Positions 16,491 through 25,555 of a DNA stretch of 64,000 bases are shown piece by piece (positions within the stretch are counted from its first letter, which is position 1; every line of letters starts with the position of its first letter). The position numbers and the translations under genes were made by a program. Origin of the DNA: Candidatus Marispirochaeta associata (GTDB lineage: Bacteria; Spirochaetota; Spirochaetia; JC444; Marispirochaetaceae); NCBI GenBank assembly GCA_001749745.1, contig JWTM01000290.1:62001-126000 (forward strand), given 5' to 3'. The notes beneath the pieces were generated by a model, which was not told the origin of the DNA, made no database searches, and saw nothing but the letters and a program-made list of their open reading frames with translations.

Positions 16491-17282
16491 TTATTCCAGT
16501 TCCCGGGCTCTGCGGCCGGCCCGCTCTACCGCATCTATCACCGTCGCGGTGAATCCGCCCTCTTCCAGGGCATCCACCCCCTGGATCGTCGTCCCCGCCG
16601 GGGATATTACCTTGCTCAAGAGCGAGATCGGATGTTCCTCCGTTCCCCGAACCAGGGCGCACGCGCCTTCCAGGGTCATGAGGGCGATTTCTAAGGATGT
16701 CGGATAGGCGATCCCCTCTTTCGTTCCCCCCAGCGCCAGGGCGTGGATGAATTGAAAGACATAGGCGATCCCCGATCCGCAGAGACCGGTAAAGGCGGCC
16801 AGGGAGCTCTCCGGAAGTTCTATCGCACCGCCTACCGCCCGGGCGATGGCCAGTGCCTGCTCACGGAACTCAGGCGTACATCCTGCGGCGGGGCTGACTC
16901 CGACCAGGGATTTACCGACGCTGGCGGCCAGGTTGGGCATGAATCGAACCACCTCCTCAGTGGCCAGGGCCTCGGTGAAGTAGCTCAGCTTTACGCCCGC
17001 GGCGATGGAGATTACCCGCTTCCCGGCGGAGTAGGGGCGATAGGCGGGAAGGGTTGTCTCTAGATACTGGGGCTTTACGGCTACCAACAGGATCTCGGCT
17101 TGACGGCAGAGCTCCTCGGGGGAATCGACAAGGAGGGCCCCGCACTCGGATCGGGCGCTTTCCCCTTTGCGGGCGTCAGGCTCTACTACCAGAATTGAGG
17201 TATTCGGGAATTGATCTCTAACTCCCCGGGCCATGGCTGAACCCATATTGCCGTAACCTATTATGCCGATGGAACCTATCAC
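16491..17282 (-). CDS. proC: Pyrroline-5-carboxylate reductase
   Basis: 263 aa. Last step of proline synthesis, NAD(P)H-dependent. N-terminal Rossmann motif GYGNMGSAMARG; VAVKPQ near residue 72; the C-terminal dimer domain has SGIAYVFQFIHAL and ISPAGTTIQGVDALEEGG, the family signature. GTG start with GGAGG 5 nt upstream. It follows trmL by 68 nt on the same strand. Confidence 0.95.
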   Translation of the reverse strand: MIGSIGIIGYGNMGSAMARGVRDQFPNTSILVVEPDARKGESARSECGALLVDSPEELCRQAEILLVAVKPQYLETTLPAYRPYSAGKRVISIAAGVKLSYFTEALATEEVVRFMPNLAASVGKSLVGVSPAAGCTPEFREQALAIARAVGGAIELPESSLAAFTGLCGSGIAYVFQFIHALALGGTKEGIAYPTSLEIALMTLEGACALVRGTEEHPISLLSKVISPAGTTIQGVDALEEGGFTATVIDAVERAGRRARELE

Positions 17283-17350
17283 GTGCGCCTCCAGTGCGTT
17301 ACCGTAGCATAGAGCCGGAAAATTTGTCTACTTACAATACTGAGCTCTTG

Positions 17351-17848
17351 TTATATCTCATCCCAGGAGAAGCTCCGCGGCGCTCCCCGCTGCTTCAGAC
17401 CGGTAAAATCGTTCTGTCTCAAAAGCTCAAATGAGGTGATCGCTACTGCATTGGCCAGATTGAGGGAGCGGGCCTGTTCATGGATTGGAATCCGTACCGT
17501 AGTCTCCGGGTTCGCCTTCAAGAGTTCCTCCGGGAGGCCGGCGCTCTCCTTGCCGAAGATAAGGGCCGCATCCGGTGGATACGAGACCTCGGTGTAGAGC
17601 TTCTGCCCCTTGGTAGAGATGTAGAAGGCGGGAATCCCCGGGTATGCGGTAAAGAAGGCCTCGAGGGATGCATGCCGGACGATGGTTACCAGGTGCCAAT
17701 AGTCGAGGCCGGCCCGTCGGACCATCTTCTCCTCCAGGGAGAAGCCGATCGGATCGATCAGATGCAGCTCCGATCCGGTAGCGGCGCAGGTACGAGAGAT
17801 ATTGCCGGTATTCTGGGGAATCTCCGGTTCGACGAGAACGATCTTCAC
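17351..17848 (-). CDS. trmL: tRNA (cytidine/uridine-34-2'-O)-methyltransferase TrmL-like
   Basis: 165 aa SPOUT methyltransferase. Starts with KIVLVEPEIPQNTGNISRTC and ends with the trefoil-knot segment SLNLANAVAIT, both typical of TrmL, which 2'-O-methylates the wobble base of tRNA-Leu isoacceptors. Leu tRNAs include the tRNA-Leu(GAG) encoded at 53913-53997, but TrmL of E. coli acts on CAA/UAA species. GTG start. Co-directional with the transglutaminase-like gene upstream (15 nt gap). Confidence 0.9.
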   Translation of the reverse strand: MKIVLVEPEIPQNTGNISRTCAATGSELHLIDPIGFSLEEKMVRRAGLDYWHLVTIVRHASLEAFFTAYPGIPAFYISTKGQKLYTEVSYPPDAALIFGKESAGLPEELLKANPETTVRIPIHEQARSLNLANAVAITSFELLRQNDFTGLKQRGAPRSFSWDEI

Positions 17849-17863
17849 AGAATTCTCCTGTAC

Positions 17864-19033
17864 TCAGTAGATGGAGAGAGACCAGGCCGCAAAATCGGGG
17901 AGCCCGGGGGCCAGTTCTCTCATAAGGATTTCCGGATCCACCGGATGGTAGAAGACTTTCTCCCGGACCGCAGCCGCGGGAATCTCTTCCCAGCTTCGGT
18001 ACTCGGGTTCGGCGATCTCCTGGGGGCTCAAATAGCCCCAGGGGCCGAACTCTTCCCTCTGGTAGACGGTCACATAGGGGCATTCTTCGGGGACGCTATC
18101 CCTGCCGAAGCGCAGGGCGAGAATCTTGGCCTCGTAGCCGAAACGTCGCAGGAGATCGTAGTAGGCCAGGGCGAGTTCAAGACAGTCGCCCTCGCCCTCG
18201 AAGAGCAGCTCCTCGGGTAAGAGAAAGCGTGAATCCCGCTCGAACTGAACCATACTGCCCACCAGGGTGTGGATGGAGGCGGGGATCTCCTCTGAGACCC
18301 GGGAGAGCCGCAGGAGCAGATCGCGCATCTCGGTCTGATTCGTGCTGAACTCCCGATACTCCTGAAGCCGGTCGGACCGGCGGTTGTCGTGTTCCACCAG
18401 GGCGTAACCGAGGCCGTCCAGGAGTCCCAGACCGTCCCGGATCCCGTAGAGAGGTTGGTGCTTGTCGGCGATCATGGTGGCCGCGGCCATGGCATCATAG
18501 AAATCAACCCGACCGGAAGGGGGCATCAAGTCTGCGGCGGCAAGCACGGTAAGGGTATAGTTCCCGTCGTATTCGGCCAACACCTCCTCCTCCCAGTAGA
18601 TATTGAGGTAGTAGTCGTCGACCACGCGGGTCAGTTTCTCCCCGGGAGGATCGAAGCGGTATTCGGCGGCAATCCCTAGACGCAGAAACTCAATCCGGTA
18701 GCTCATCTCGCCGAGCGCTTGCACCGCCAGGGATCCGTCGCTGCTCATCCCGCCGGAGGAGCTCAGCCGCTTTAGGGCGCTGTAGGTTTCGTCCGAGACG
18801 AGCAGGGCGGTCTCCACCGGAACCTGGAATCCCCGGGGAGCCCCGGGCGCCGCGGTGTTCAGATCGCGGCGCAGAATACGGCTCCTGTCGGGAGCGCGCC
18901 CCAGTAGGGAGGGTCTGGCATCGGCATATATCTCGAGTATTCCGCCGTCGAAGCGAATGGATTCATCGGCTGTGATCAGCAGGGGCTGGGCTAGTATCAG
19001 CCCTAAAAGGATAAGGGCCGTGCTGAGTTTCAT
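17864..19033 (-). CDS. Secreted transglutaminase-like protein
   Basis: 389 aa with a signal peptide (about 1-22). The middle is unrecognised and mainly beta. Near residue 284 EGEGDCLELALAYYDLL has the Cys and helix of the transglutaminase/Cys-protease-like fold (x-D-C-x-E), used in many bacterial envelope proteins to process or hold peptides. The matching His and Asp are not certain, though Y/H-containing segments follow. The start overlaps the LysE gene stop (ATATGA, 4 nt), so it belongs to the operon with the hydrolase, DUF4105 and LysE genes. Likely periplasmic; substrate unknown. Confidence 0.75.
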   Translation of the reverse strand: MKLSTALILLGLILAQPLLITADESIRFDGGILEIYADARPSLLGRAPDRSRILRRDLNTAAPGAPRGFQVPVETALLVSDETYSALKRLSSSGGMSSDGSLAVQALGEMSYRIEFLRLGIAAEYRFDPPGEKLTRVVDDYYLNIYWEEEVLAEYDGNYTLTVLAAADLMPPSGRVDFYDAMAAATMIADKHQPLYGIRDGLGLLDGLGYALVEHDNRRSDRLQEYREFSTNQTEMRDLLLRLSRVSEEIPASIHTLVGSMVQFERDSRFLLPEELLFEGEGDCLELALAYYDLLRRFGYEAKILALRFGRDSVPEECPYVTVYQREEFGPWGYLSPQEIAEPEYRSWEEIPAAAVREKVFYHPVDPEILMRELAPGLPDFAAWSLSIY

Positions 19034-19668
19034 ATGAAGGCCTCAGTTAAGGGGCGGAGTCCGCTGATAAGAAAATAGAGGCCGAATCCGCCGATAGCCG
19101 TTCCACAGACGGCTACCAGCGCCCGGTAGCGGTTGCGGTTCAAGAGGCCGCGCCCCCGCCAGAGGGTCCAGGAGACGAAGGCGTACCAGACGAGGTCGCC
19201 GAGGATGTGGCCTGCGAAGAAGAGGAGAATGCCGAAAGATCCGAACTCCCGGGCCCGCATCAGGAACCCGAGACCGATCGTCCCCCACCAGATAATCCAG
19301 TAAGGATTGGAGAGAGAGAGGATGGCTCCGGTGCTCATCAGGGAGCCGCCGACCGTACGGCCGCTTTGGGTACTCAAGTCGATAGCGGGCAGGGAGCGGA
19401 ACATGCCGTAGGCCATGTAGAGCATTACCGCCGCACCGGTTAGGGATATAACGATAAAGGCTACGGGGCTGGTGAGGAGCGGTCCGAGGCCCAAGAGCAG
19501 CAGACAGATCAAGAGGATCTCCAGAATGCCGTGCCCGCCGATAAAGAGCGGCCCGACCCATGGTCCCCGATGGGGGCTCATGCCGATGGTGGCGCTCAAG
19601 AGCGGTCCGGGCATCATCGCTCCGGAGAAGGCCAACAAAAATGAGCCGAAGAATAGACCGATACTCAT
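19030..19668 (-). CDS. LysE-family membrane exporter
   Basis: 212 aa with about six membrane segments. The start region FLLAFSGAMMPGPLLSATIG is the LysE/RhtB signature around the first re-entrant helix; these proteins export amino acids or related small molecules. ATG 19668 overlaps the stop of the DUF4105 gene (ATGA); the frame continues upstream only within that gene. The length matches the family (about 200-220 aa). Tight coupling to envelope genes on both sides suggests its substrate comes from their reactions, but this is inference. Confidence 0.88.
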   Translation of the reverse strand: MSIGLFFGSFLLAFSGAMMPGPLLSATIGMSPHRGPWVGPLFIGGHGILEILLICLLLLGLGPLLTSPVAFIVISLTGAAVMLYMAYGMFRSLPAIDLSTQSGRTVGGSLMSTGAILSLSNPYWIIWWGTIGLGFLMRAREFGSFGILLFFAGHILGDLVWYAFVSWTLWRGRGLLNRNRYRALVAVCGTAIGGFGLYFLISGLRPLTEAFI

Positions 19669-20885
19669 CCTTGATCCACTATACTCTGCCGCCGAGCACA
19701 CATCAATACCCGCCCTATCCAGGGGCCGCTTATTCCGATCGCCAGAGGAAGAAGGAGGGCGATCCCCTGGCCGAGAACCTGCTGGGGTAGATCGAAGAGA
19801 CGCAGGATGAGGAGTATCAGCGAGGCGTCGATGGTCAGTATCCACGGGAAGAAGAGTAGCAGGTAGCGGGGGCGGCAGTACTTCTCGGATATCGTAAAAG
19901 GGATTCCCACTGCCAGCCAGTGGAGGGGATTGAGGAACAGTAGATTCCAGTTCCCGTGGGTTACGGTATGATCGGTAAAGAAGGCCAGGAAAAAGAGCAC
20001 CGAGCCCAGGATGGCCCCGAAGACCAGAATGATTCTAAAGATGAGCTGAGCAGTGATTGCGAGCGGCCCCTCGGCTCTGCGGCCCAGTATCAGAAGCAGG
20101 GCGAGTAGAGCGCCGGCGGCAGCGGGCAGTAAGAGCCCCGGCGCGGGTCTTTCCGGAATTACCGTTTCGTCCGCGGAGCGGTGCAGCAGGATCTCCTCGT
20201 CGATGGCGGAGTCTATCTCTGATAGATAGCGGGGGATCTCATCCGGAAGGTACATCGCCTCCCAGCCTGTAATCGGCTGATCGATAAGGGGGCCCATCAG
20301 AAACATCAGGGCCCACTCAACGGCAGGATTATGGGCAGTGTAGCGTCTGGTCTGTAAGCGGAGGGTTCCCCGGTTCTCATCCGCAGAGACTCGCCTCAGC
20401 TCTCCCCGGTAGGCATCGTTCAAGAGGTCCCGGATTCGGGTAGCGCAGTTGTCGAAGTAGTAGTCGTAGAGATAGGTGCGGTTCTCCGGCAGTACCTGCT
20501 CGCGCAGGCTCTGCACCAGCTTGAGTTTCTCCCCCGGAGGGAAGCTCAGTACCTGCTGGCGCAGGCTTCGGTCCCGCTCGACCATCCGGTCCAGGCTCCA
20601 GGAGGCCGGTGAGCGGTAGACCATATACCAGAGCCTGCCGAAGAGGAAATTCAGGAAGAAGTTTTCCGTATCGAAGGAGAATACCCCGAAATCATAGAAG
20701 GATGCCCTCCCGGTGTCTAGCTCTTCCACCATCAGCGCGGTGTGGCCCCACCAGAGGTATACCTCCTCACCCGGTCCGGTGGTGATCAGAGAGACCCGGT
20801 AGTTCTCTTCCGACTCCTCGGCAATCAGAAGCGGCGATAAAAGGAGCAGCATCAAAAGCAGGCATAAGAAGGCGCGCCGCGACAT
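19665..20885 (-). CDS. DUF4105 / Lnb-like membrane protein
   Basis: 406 aa: signal peptide or anchor (1-22), a periplasmic DUF4105 domain (about 28-240) and four or five C-terminal membrane segments. The domain has the conserved His H48 (WWGHTAL) and Cys C147 (YYFDNCATRIRDLL). The Pfam family is now named after Lnb, a lipoprotein N-acyl modifying enzyme of Bacteroides; the Cys/His pair fits a thiol acyltransferase or hydrolase. It starts one base after the stop of a lipoprotein hydrolase gene and overlaps the LysE gene. A role in lipoprotein or lysophospholipid handling is inferred. Confidence 0.82.
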   Translation of the reverse strand: MSRRAFLCLLLMLLLLSPLLIAEESEENYRVSLITTGPGEEVYLWWGHTALMVEELDTGRASFYDFGVFSFDTENFFLNFLFGRLWYMVYRSPASWSLDRMVERDRSLRQQVLSFPPGEKLKLVQSLREQVLPENRTYLYDYYFDNCATRIRDLLNDAYRGELRRVSADENRGTLRLQTRRYTAHNPAVEWALMFLMGPLIDQPITGWEAMYLPDEIPRYLSEIDSAIDEEILLHRSADETVIPERPAPGLLLPAAAGALLALLLILGRRAEGPLAITAQLIFRIILVFGAILGSVLFFLAFFTDHTVTHGNWNLLFLNPLHWLAVGIPFTISEKYCRPRYLLLFFPWILTIDASLILLILRLFDLPQQVLGQGIALLLPLAIGISGPWIGRVLMCARRQSIVDQG

Positions 20886-20886
20886 T

Positions 20887-21939
20887 CTACTCCTCCCCGT
20901 CCAGAAGGCTCTTGATCAGGGTGAAAAACTCCTGCTGGTAGAGGGGCGACTCCTTCGGCAGTTCGTGACGCCCTCCGGGAATCATATAGGTTTCCGGCGC
21001 TTCGAGGCGCTTGCGGAAGAAGCCGAGATTGTATTTAAAATCCACCACCCGATCCTGATCGCCCTGAATAATCGCGAGCTGCATGGGGGGGAGCTCGCTC
21101 TCTTCTATCTCCTCGTTCCAGGTAAAGAGGGCCCGCACCCAGCTGGGATCGATCCGATCGCTCTGCAGGGGATCATGGAACTCCTTGAACTCCAGATAGG
21201 CCGCGTCCGAGGAGGTTTTCTGGTAGAGTCGGGGCAGGTCGGCTACGAAGGGCTGCATCAGGGAGAAGCCGAACTGGGTCAAGCCGTACATGGTCGACCG
21301 AACGAGGGGCGCCACAAAGATATACTCTTCCGGCAGGGATCCGCCGGCGCGGCGATATTCCAGCAGGGAGGCGCAGCCCATGGAGTGGCCGATGGCCCGT
21401 ACCGGTCGGGGCGCCAAGGGGTCGATGGTATTGATAAGAGCGCTGACCGCCTGGCCGTATTGGGCGAAATTCTCTATCGCCGTCGGGGTGCCGCTGGAGA
21501 TCCCGTGGCCCGGAAGATCGATACCGGCAACGGCCCAATTCTCTTCTAAAAGCAGCGGAACCAGGTCCTGGAAGAAACCGAAGTGGGAGAGAAAGCCGTG
21601 GACGATCACTATCGTGCCTCGCGCTTCGCCCTCGGGCAGGTAGAGCTGGGCGGCGCAGGACTCCTTTCCGACCGGAATGTAGCCGAACCAGAACCCTGCC
21701 GGATCGGTGGGCAGCCGGTAATACTCCAGATAGGAGCGGATGTACTTGTCCGGCTGCGGACGCTCCATGAAGCGCGGCTGCTTGCGGTTAAGTTTGAGGA
21801 ATATCGGGGTATCCCGCTCTTTTTTTTGCTCTTTTTTTTTCGGTGCCACCGTGGCGCAACCTCCGGTAAGTAGACAAAGTAGAAATAGTATCGTAATGAC
21901 CATACCCGCGCCGCGGTAGAGTCGTAAGGGTTCCTGCAT
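20887..21939 (-). CDS. Alpha/beta-hydrolase lipoprotein (monoacylglycerol lipase-like)
   Basis: 350 aa from ATG 21939. A type II signal peptide with Arg-containing n-region ends in LLTGGC (Cys28), a relaxed spirochaete lipobox; a Lys-rich tether follows. The hydrolase has the oxyanion motif IVHGFLSH (near 113), LPGHGISSG (near 143), the nucleophile elbow GHSMGC with Ser186, a GDQDRVVDF Asp loop and GGRHELP with the catalytic His near the end. This is the serine aminopeptidase S33/monoacylglycerol lipase type. The start is fixed by TACAAT 6 nt upstream; an in-frame TTG at 21975 would lie within the promoter. First gene of the envelope operon. Confidence 0.88.
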   Translation of the reverse strand: MQEPLRLYRGAGMVITILFLLCLLTGGCATVAPKKKEQKKERDTPIFLKLNRKQPRFMERPQPDKYIRSYLEYYRLPTDPAGFWFGYIPVGKESCAAQLYLPEGEARGTIVIVHGFLSHFGFFQDLVPLLLEENWAVAGIDLPGHGISSGTPTAIENFAQYGQAVSALINTIDPLAPRPVRAIGHSMGCASLLEYRRAGGSLPEEYIFVAPLVRSTMYGLTQFGFSLMQPFVADLPRLYQKTSSDAAYLEFKEFHDPLQSDRIDPSWVRALFTWNEEIEESELPPMQLAIIQGDQDRVVDFKYNLGFFRKRLEAPETYMIPGGRHELPKESPLYQQEFFTLIKSLLDGEE

Positions 21940-21945
21940 CGAAGC

Positions 21946-21975
21946 ATTGTAGTGGCCGCTCTCTATCAAATTCAA
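21946..21975 (-). promoter_or_regulatory. Promoter of the lipoprotein hydrolase operon abutting the start codon
   Basis: Minus strand: TTGAAT (21970-21975), 18-bp spacer, TACAAT (21946-21951), 6 nt, ATG. No Shine-Dalgarno is present, so a leaderless mRNA is predicted, with the same geometry as pncA. Confidence 0.6.
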
Positions 21976-22029
21976 GCCCTCGGGACATGAATCCCTGCTG
22001 TGCGCGGATACGGGCCGGCTAGCTTTTGC

Positions 22030-22058
22030 TTGACAACTCCATAAAGCAGTTTTAGCCT
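22030..22058 (+). promoter_or_regulatory. Promoter of glpK
   Basis: Perfect TTGACA (22030-22035), 17-bp spacer, TAGCCT (22053-22058). The weak -10 with a perfect -35 fits a regulated gene. A TAGAGGAG ribosome site (22071-22078) follows within the leader. Confidence 0.6.
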
Positions 22059-22085
22059 GATAGGATAAAATAGAGGAGTTAAAAG

Positions 22086-23585
22086 ATGAGTGAAACCTAC
22101 ATCGGCGCTATTGATCAGGGAACAACCAGTACCCGCTTTATTCTGTTTAATCATAAGGGGAAAGAGGTGGCCTCCAGTCAACGGGAGCACCGGCAGATCT
22201 TTCCCAAACCCGGTTGGGTAGAGCATGATCCCGAGGAGATCTGGGACAGAACCTGCGAGGTAATTCGGGATACCTTAAAAAAGGCCGGCGTCTCCGGCAG
22301 CAGTGTCGCCGCCGTGGGGATTACCAATCAACGGGAGACCACCCTTGTCTGGGATGCGGAAAGCGGAAAACCCCTCTACAACGCCATTGTCTGGCAGGAT
22401 ACCCGCACCGCGGATATCATCGAGGCCCGCAAGAGCGCCCATCAGATGCTGACCGATCGTACCGGTTTACCGCCGGCAACCTACTTCTCCGCCTCTAAAC
22501 TGACCTGGATGCGCGAAAATGTCCCCCAGGTCGCCTCCGGGATGGAGAAGGGGAGCGCCCGCTTCGGCACCATCGACTCCTGGCTGGTCTGGAAGCTCAC
22601 CGGCGGACAGGTACACGCCACCGATGTGACCAACGCCAGTCGGACCCTTTTGATGGATATCCGCAGCTGCAGCTGGGATAAGGATCTCATGGAGCTCTGG
22701 AAGGTGCCCGAGAGCGCCCTGCCGGAGATCCGCTCCTCCATCGCCGCCGAAGCGATCGGTATGACCAGCCCCGACGGGCCCCTGGGCGCGAAGGTCCCCA
22801 TCGGGGGTATCCTGGGTGACCAGCAGGCGGCTCTCTTCGGGCAGGCCTGCTTTTCCAGGGGGGAGTCGAAAAACACCTACGGTACCGGCTGTTTTCTGCT
22901 GCTGAATACTGCCGAAGAGCTTATTCGCTCCCGCTTCGGCCTTCTCTCGACGGTGGCCTACCGCTGGGGCAAGGAGCCGGTTCAGTACGCCCTGGAGGGG
23001 TCGGTGGCGGTCGCCGGGGCCCTGGTGCAGTGGGTACGGGATAACCTGGGATTGATTAAGGAGAGCCCCGAAATCGAAACTCTGGCCAAGAGCGTCGAGG
23101 ACTGCGGCGGCGTCTACTTCGTGCCGGCCTTCTCCGGTCTGTTTGCCCCCCACTGGCGCTCCGATGCCCGAGGAATCGTCGCCGGGCTAACCGGCTACGC
23201 CCGTTCCGGTCATATCGCCCGAGCGGTTCTGGAGGCAACCGCCTTTCAGACCAGGGAGCTCCTGGAGGCGATGGAGAAGGACTCGGGGCTGGAGATCCCA
23301 TCCCTCCGAGTAGACGGCGGAATGGTAAAAAACGAGCTCTTGATGCAGTTTCAGGCGGACATCCTGGGGCTGCCGGTAATCCGCCCGGAGGTGACCGAAA
23401 CAACCGCCTTGGGCGCCGCATATGCCGCCGGATTATCGGCGGGCTTCTGGGAATCCAAGGAGGAGCTCGCCTCCCAGTGGCGGGAGGACAAGCGCTGGCT
23501 GCCGAATATGGATTCCGCCGAGAGGGGCGAACGATTCGGCTACTGGAAGAAAGCCGTGGAACGCTCCATGGGCTGGATCGACTAG
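22086..23585 (+). CDS. glpK: Glycerol kinase
   Basis: 499 aa, the standard length. It phosphorylates glycerol to glycerol-3-phosphate. FGGY-family motifs: [14 protein letters not shown] at the N-terminus, the glycerol-binding region with [22 protein letters not shown] (near 240), and the C-terminal [18 protein letters not shown] segment ([13 protein letters not shown] near 380) with VDGGMVKNE. Ribosome site TAGAGGAG 7 nt before the ATG. It appears to be monocistronic: no glycerol facilitator or dehydrogenase gene is next to it, and the following gene has its own promoter. Confidence 0.97.
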   Translation: MSETYIGAIDQGTTSTRFILFNHKGKEVASSQREHRQIFPKPGWVEHDPEEIWDRTCEVIRDTLKKAGVSGSSVAAVGITNQRETTLVWDAESGKPLYNAIVWQDTRTADIIEARKSAHQMLTDRTGLPPATYFSASKLTWMRENVPQVASGMEKGSARFGTIDSWLVWKLTGGQVHATDVTNASRTLLMDIRSCSWDKDLMELWKVPESALPEIRSSIAAEAIGMTSPDGPLGAKVPIGGILGDQQAALFGQACFSRGESKNTYGTGCFLLLNTAEELIRSRFGLLSTVAYRWGKEPVQYALEGSVAVAGALVQWVRDNLGLIKESPEIETLAKSVEDCGGVYFVPAFSGLFAPHWRSDARGIVAGLTGYARSGHIARAVLEATAFQTRELLEAMEKDSGLEIPSLRVDGGMVKNELLMQFQADILGLPVIRPEVTETTALGAAYAAGLSAGFWESKEELASQWREDKRWLPNMDSAERGERFGYWKKAVERSMGWID

Positions 23586-23606
23586 GTCCGTCAGGAGGCC
23601 TTTTAG

Positions 23607-23635
23607 TTGTCGAAATAATCGGCTCATGCTAAGCT
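23607..23635 (+). promoter_or_regulatory. Promoter of the DUF4015 gene lying against its start codon
   Basis: TTGTCG (23607-23612), 17-bp spacer, TAAGCT (23630-23635), then 9 nt to the ATG. The expected start point leaves a leader of 0-3 nt and there is no ribosome site. Confidence 0.5.
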
Positions 23636-23644
23636 ACCAACGCT

Positions 23645-25552
23645 ATGGCGTATCAAACACATCATTCGTCCCGGGGGAAGCGTAAGCTCCTCCGGGCAAC
23701 GGTTCTTTTTATATCCTTATTCTCGACTCTCCTCACCGCCGATGTCCCCGGAATCGTTCAGCGGGCGGTACCCCTCGATGAGGGGCGCTGGCTTGCGCTG
23801 GTGCACTACCAGGGGTTGATGGAGGGCTTTCTCGAGTCGGAGCGCTGGGAAGCCCGTAACACCGGGCTACCGAAGCGGGTAGTCTATCCCTTCGACGACC
23901 AGGGGCAGAAGGAGCTGACCGCCCTGGCGACCGCCGGCTCCCGGATTGCGGTCAGTACCAACTCCTCCCTCTATTTGAGCGGCGACCGGGGAATCAGTTT
24001 TTCAAAGGTTAGCCTGGAGGAGCCCATAAGGAACTCGAACTATCTGACCGCCGTAGCTCTTCGCGGTGAGAGCGAGATCCTGCTGGGGACCTCCTTCAAC
24101 GGCTTCTTCCGCTCCGTCGACGGCGGAGCGAGCTGGAAGAAGCTCTCGGAAAGTGTACCCGGATTCTACCGCGGTGCGGGTTTCTACGAGGAGGTGAGCG
24201 CCGTCGCCGCCGATCCCGCCGGCGAACGGGTCGCCCTGGGTTCGAGTTTTATCGGCACCCTCTACCTGGGCCAGAGCGCCGAAGGTCCCTGGGAGAAGAT
24301 CGAGTTCCCCTATGAGGATAGGATCCTGAACCTCTGGTTCACCGAAGGATCCGACCTTGAGATTTGGGGCGATAAAGGGATCTACCGCTACGACGGTAGC
24401 TGGTCAAAGAGGGCGCATCCCTTCGATGTAGGCCGGGAAGAGGTCGATCCGGCCCGCACAGCACGCCTCGAGGAGGCCTCCGGCCGCTATGGGATCTATG
24501 TCAATCCCTCGAATGCATCCGGAGACAAGCTGGATGCCCTGCTCGATTTCTGCCTTGAGCACGGAATGAATAGCGTTACCGTCGATATGAAGGACGATTG
24601 GGGCTGGATTACCTATGATTCCGCCCTGGAGGCCGTGGCAGAGGTCGGCTCGGCCCGGCCGCGCTTTAAGCTGGACGAGCTTATCGCGGCCTGCCATGCC
24701 CGGGGAATCTATCTCATCGGGCGGGTCGTGGTCTTTAAGGATAAGCGACTCTACGACTACAGGAACGGAGAATTAGCGATTTGGGACACCCGGCGGCAGG
24801 CCCCGTGGGGGAATCTTATTCCCCAGAAGGACGAGGAGAGCGGTGAAACCAGCTATGTTCAGCGGGAGTTCTGGGTCGATCCCTTCTCGGAGTATGTCTG
24901 GAAATACAATCTGGCCCTGGCGAAGGAGCTTGAGGCCCGCGGAGTAGACGAGATCCAATTCGACTATATCCGCTTCCCCTCGGACGGCGACCTGACCCAT
25001 GCCCGCTATCGGCACCGCCGGGACGGGATGGGACGAATCGATGCGCTGGAATCCTTCCTGAAGATGGTTCGCTCAGAGATCGAGGTTCCTATCAGTACCG
25101 ATCTCTACGGCTTCAACTCCTGGTATCGAATGGGCAATTGGATCGGTCAGAACATCGATCTTGTCTCCCGTTATGTGGACGCCATCTGTCCCATGTACTA
25201 TCCTTCTCATTTCCCGCGTCAATTTATGCAGGATCTGCCCTATCTCGAACGGGCGCAGCGGATCTATCAGGAGGGCTCGGCCCGGTCGGCCGCTATTGCC
25301 CGGGGACGAAGTATTATCCGCCCCTATGTGCAGGCCTTCTTGCTTCCTTTCGAGTACTACATGGAGGAGCCCGAGTATAGCGAGTACCTCACTCGACAAT
25401 TGACCGGAACTCATTCGTCTCCGGCTTCGGGCTTTACCCTCTGGAATCAAACCAACCGCTACTACATGGTTACCAGCTCTCTCTCGCCCTTTACTTCGGT
25501 TTCTACAGAAGCCGTCTTAAATGAGCGTGAGAGAAGCTCTATGCTGGAGTAG
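23645..25552 (+). CDS. Secreted DUF4015 glycosidase-like protein with N-terminal propeller
   Basis: 635 aa. Signal peptide (about 1-32). Residues about 35-265 contain repeats of the S/T-x-D-G-G-x-S-W BNR type (SVDGGASWKKL, SGDRGISFSKV), suggesting a sortilin/BNR-like beta-propeller. Residues about 275-600 match the DUF4015 putative glycosyl hydrolase domain: GIYVNPSNASG, VTVDMKDDWGWI, GRVVVFKDKRL, FDYIRFPSDG, all typical strand ends of this TIM barrel. Acidic residues in DYIRFPSDG are candidates for catalysis. The substrate is unknown; a surface or peptidoglycan-linked glycan is likely. It heads a three-gene run with the GAF and TPR genes. Confidence 0.82.
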   Translation: MAYQTHHSSRGKRKLLRATVLFISLFSTLLTADVPGIVQRAVPLDEGRWLALVHYQGLMEGFLESERWEARNTGLPKRVVYPFDDQGQKELTALATAGSRIAVSTNSSLYLSGDRGISFSKVSLEEPIRNSNYLTAVALRGESEILLGTSFNGFFRSVDGGASWKKLSESVPGFYRGAGFYEEVSAVAADPAGERVALGSSFIGTLYLGQSAEGPWEKIEFPYEDRILNLWFTEGSDLEIWGDKGIYRYDGSWSKRAHPFDVGREEVDPARTARLEEASGRYGIYVNPSNASGDKLDALLDFCLEHGMNSVTVDMKDDWGWITYDSALEAVAEVGSARPRFKLDELIAACHARGIYLIGRVVVFKDKRLYDYRNGELAIWDTRRQAPWGNLIPQKDEESGETSYVQREFWVDPFSEYVWKYNLALAKELEARGVDEIQFDYIRFPSDGDLTHARYRHRRDGMGRIDALESFLKMVRSEIEVPISTDLYGFNSWYRMGNWIGQNIDLVSRYVDAICPMYYPSHFPRQFMQDLPYLERAQRIYQEGSARSAAIARGRSIIRPYVQAFLLPFEYYMEEPEYSEYLTRQLTGTHSSPASGFTLWNQTNRYYMVTSSLSPFTSVSTEAVLNERERSSMLE

Positions 25553-25555
25553 GAG

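Noticed and set aside
19669..19845. N-terminal extension of the LysE exporter
   Set aside because: The extra 59 residues are polar, lie inside the DUF4105 gene and precede the typical LysE start; ATG 19668 overlaps the upstream stop as in the other coupled pairs.
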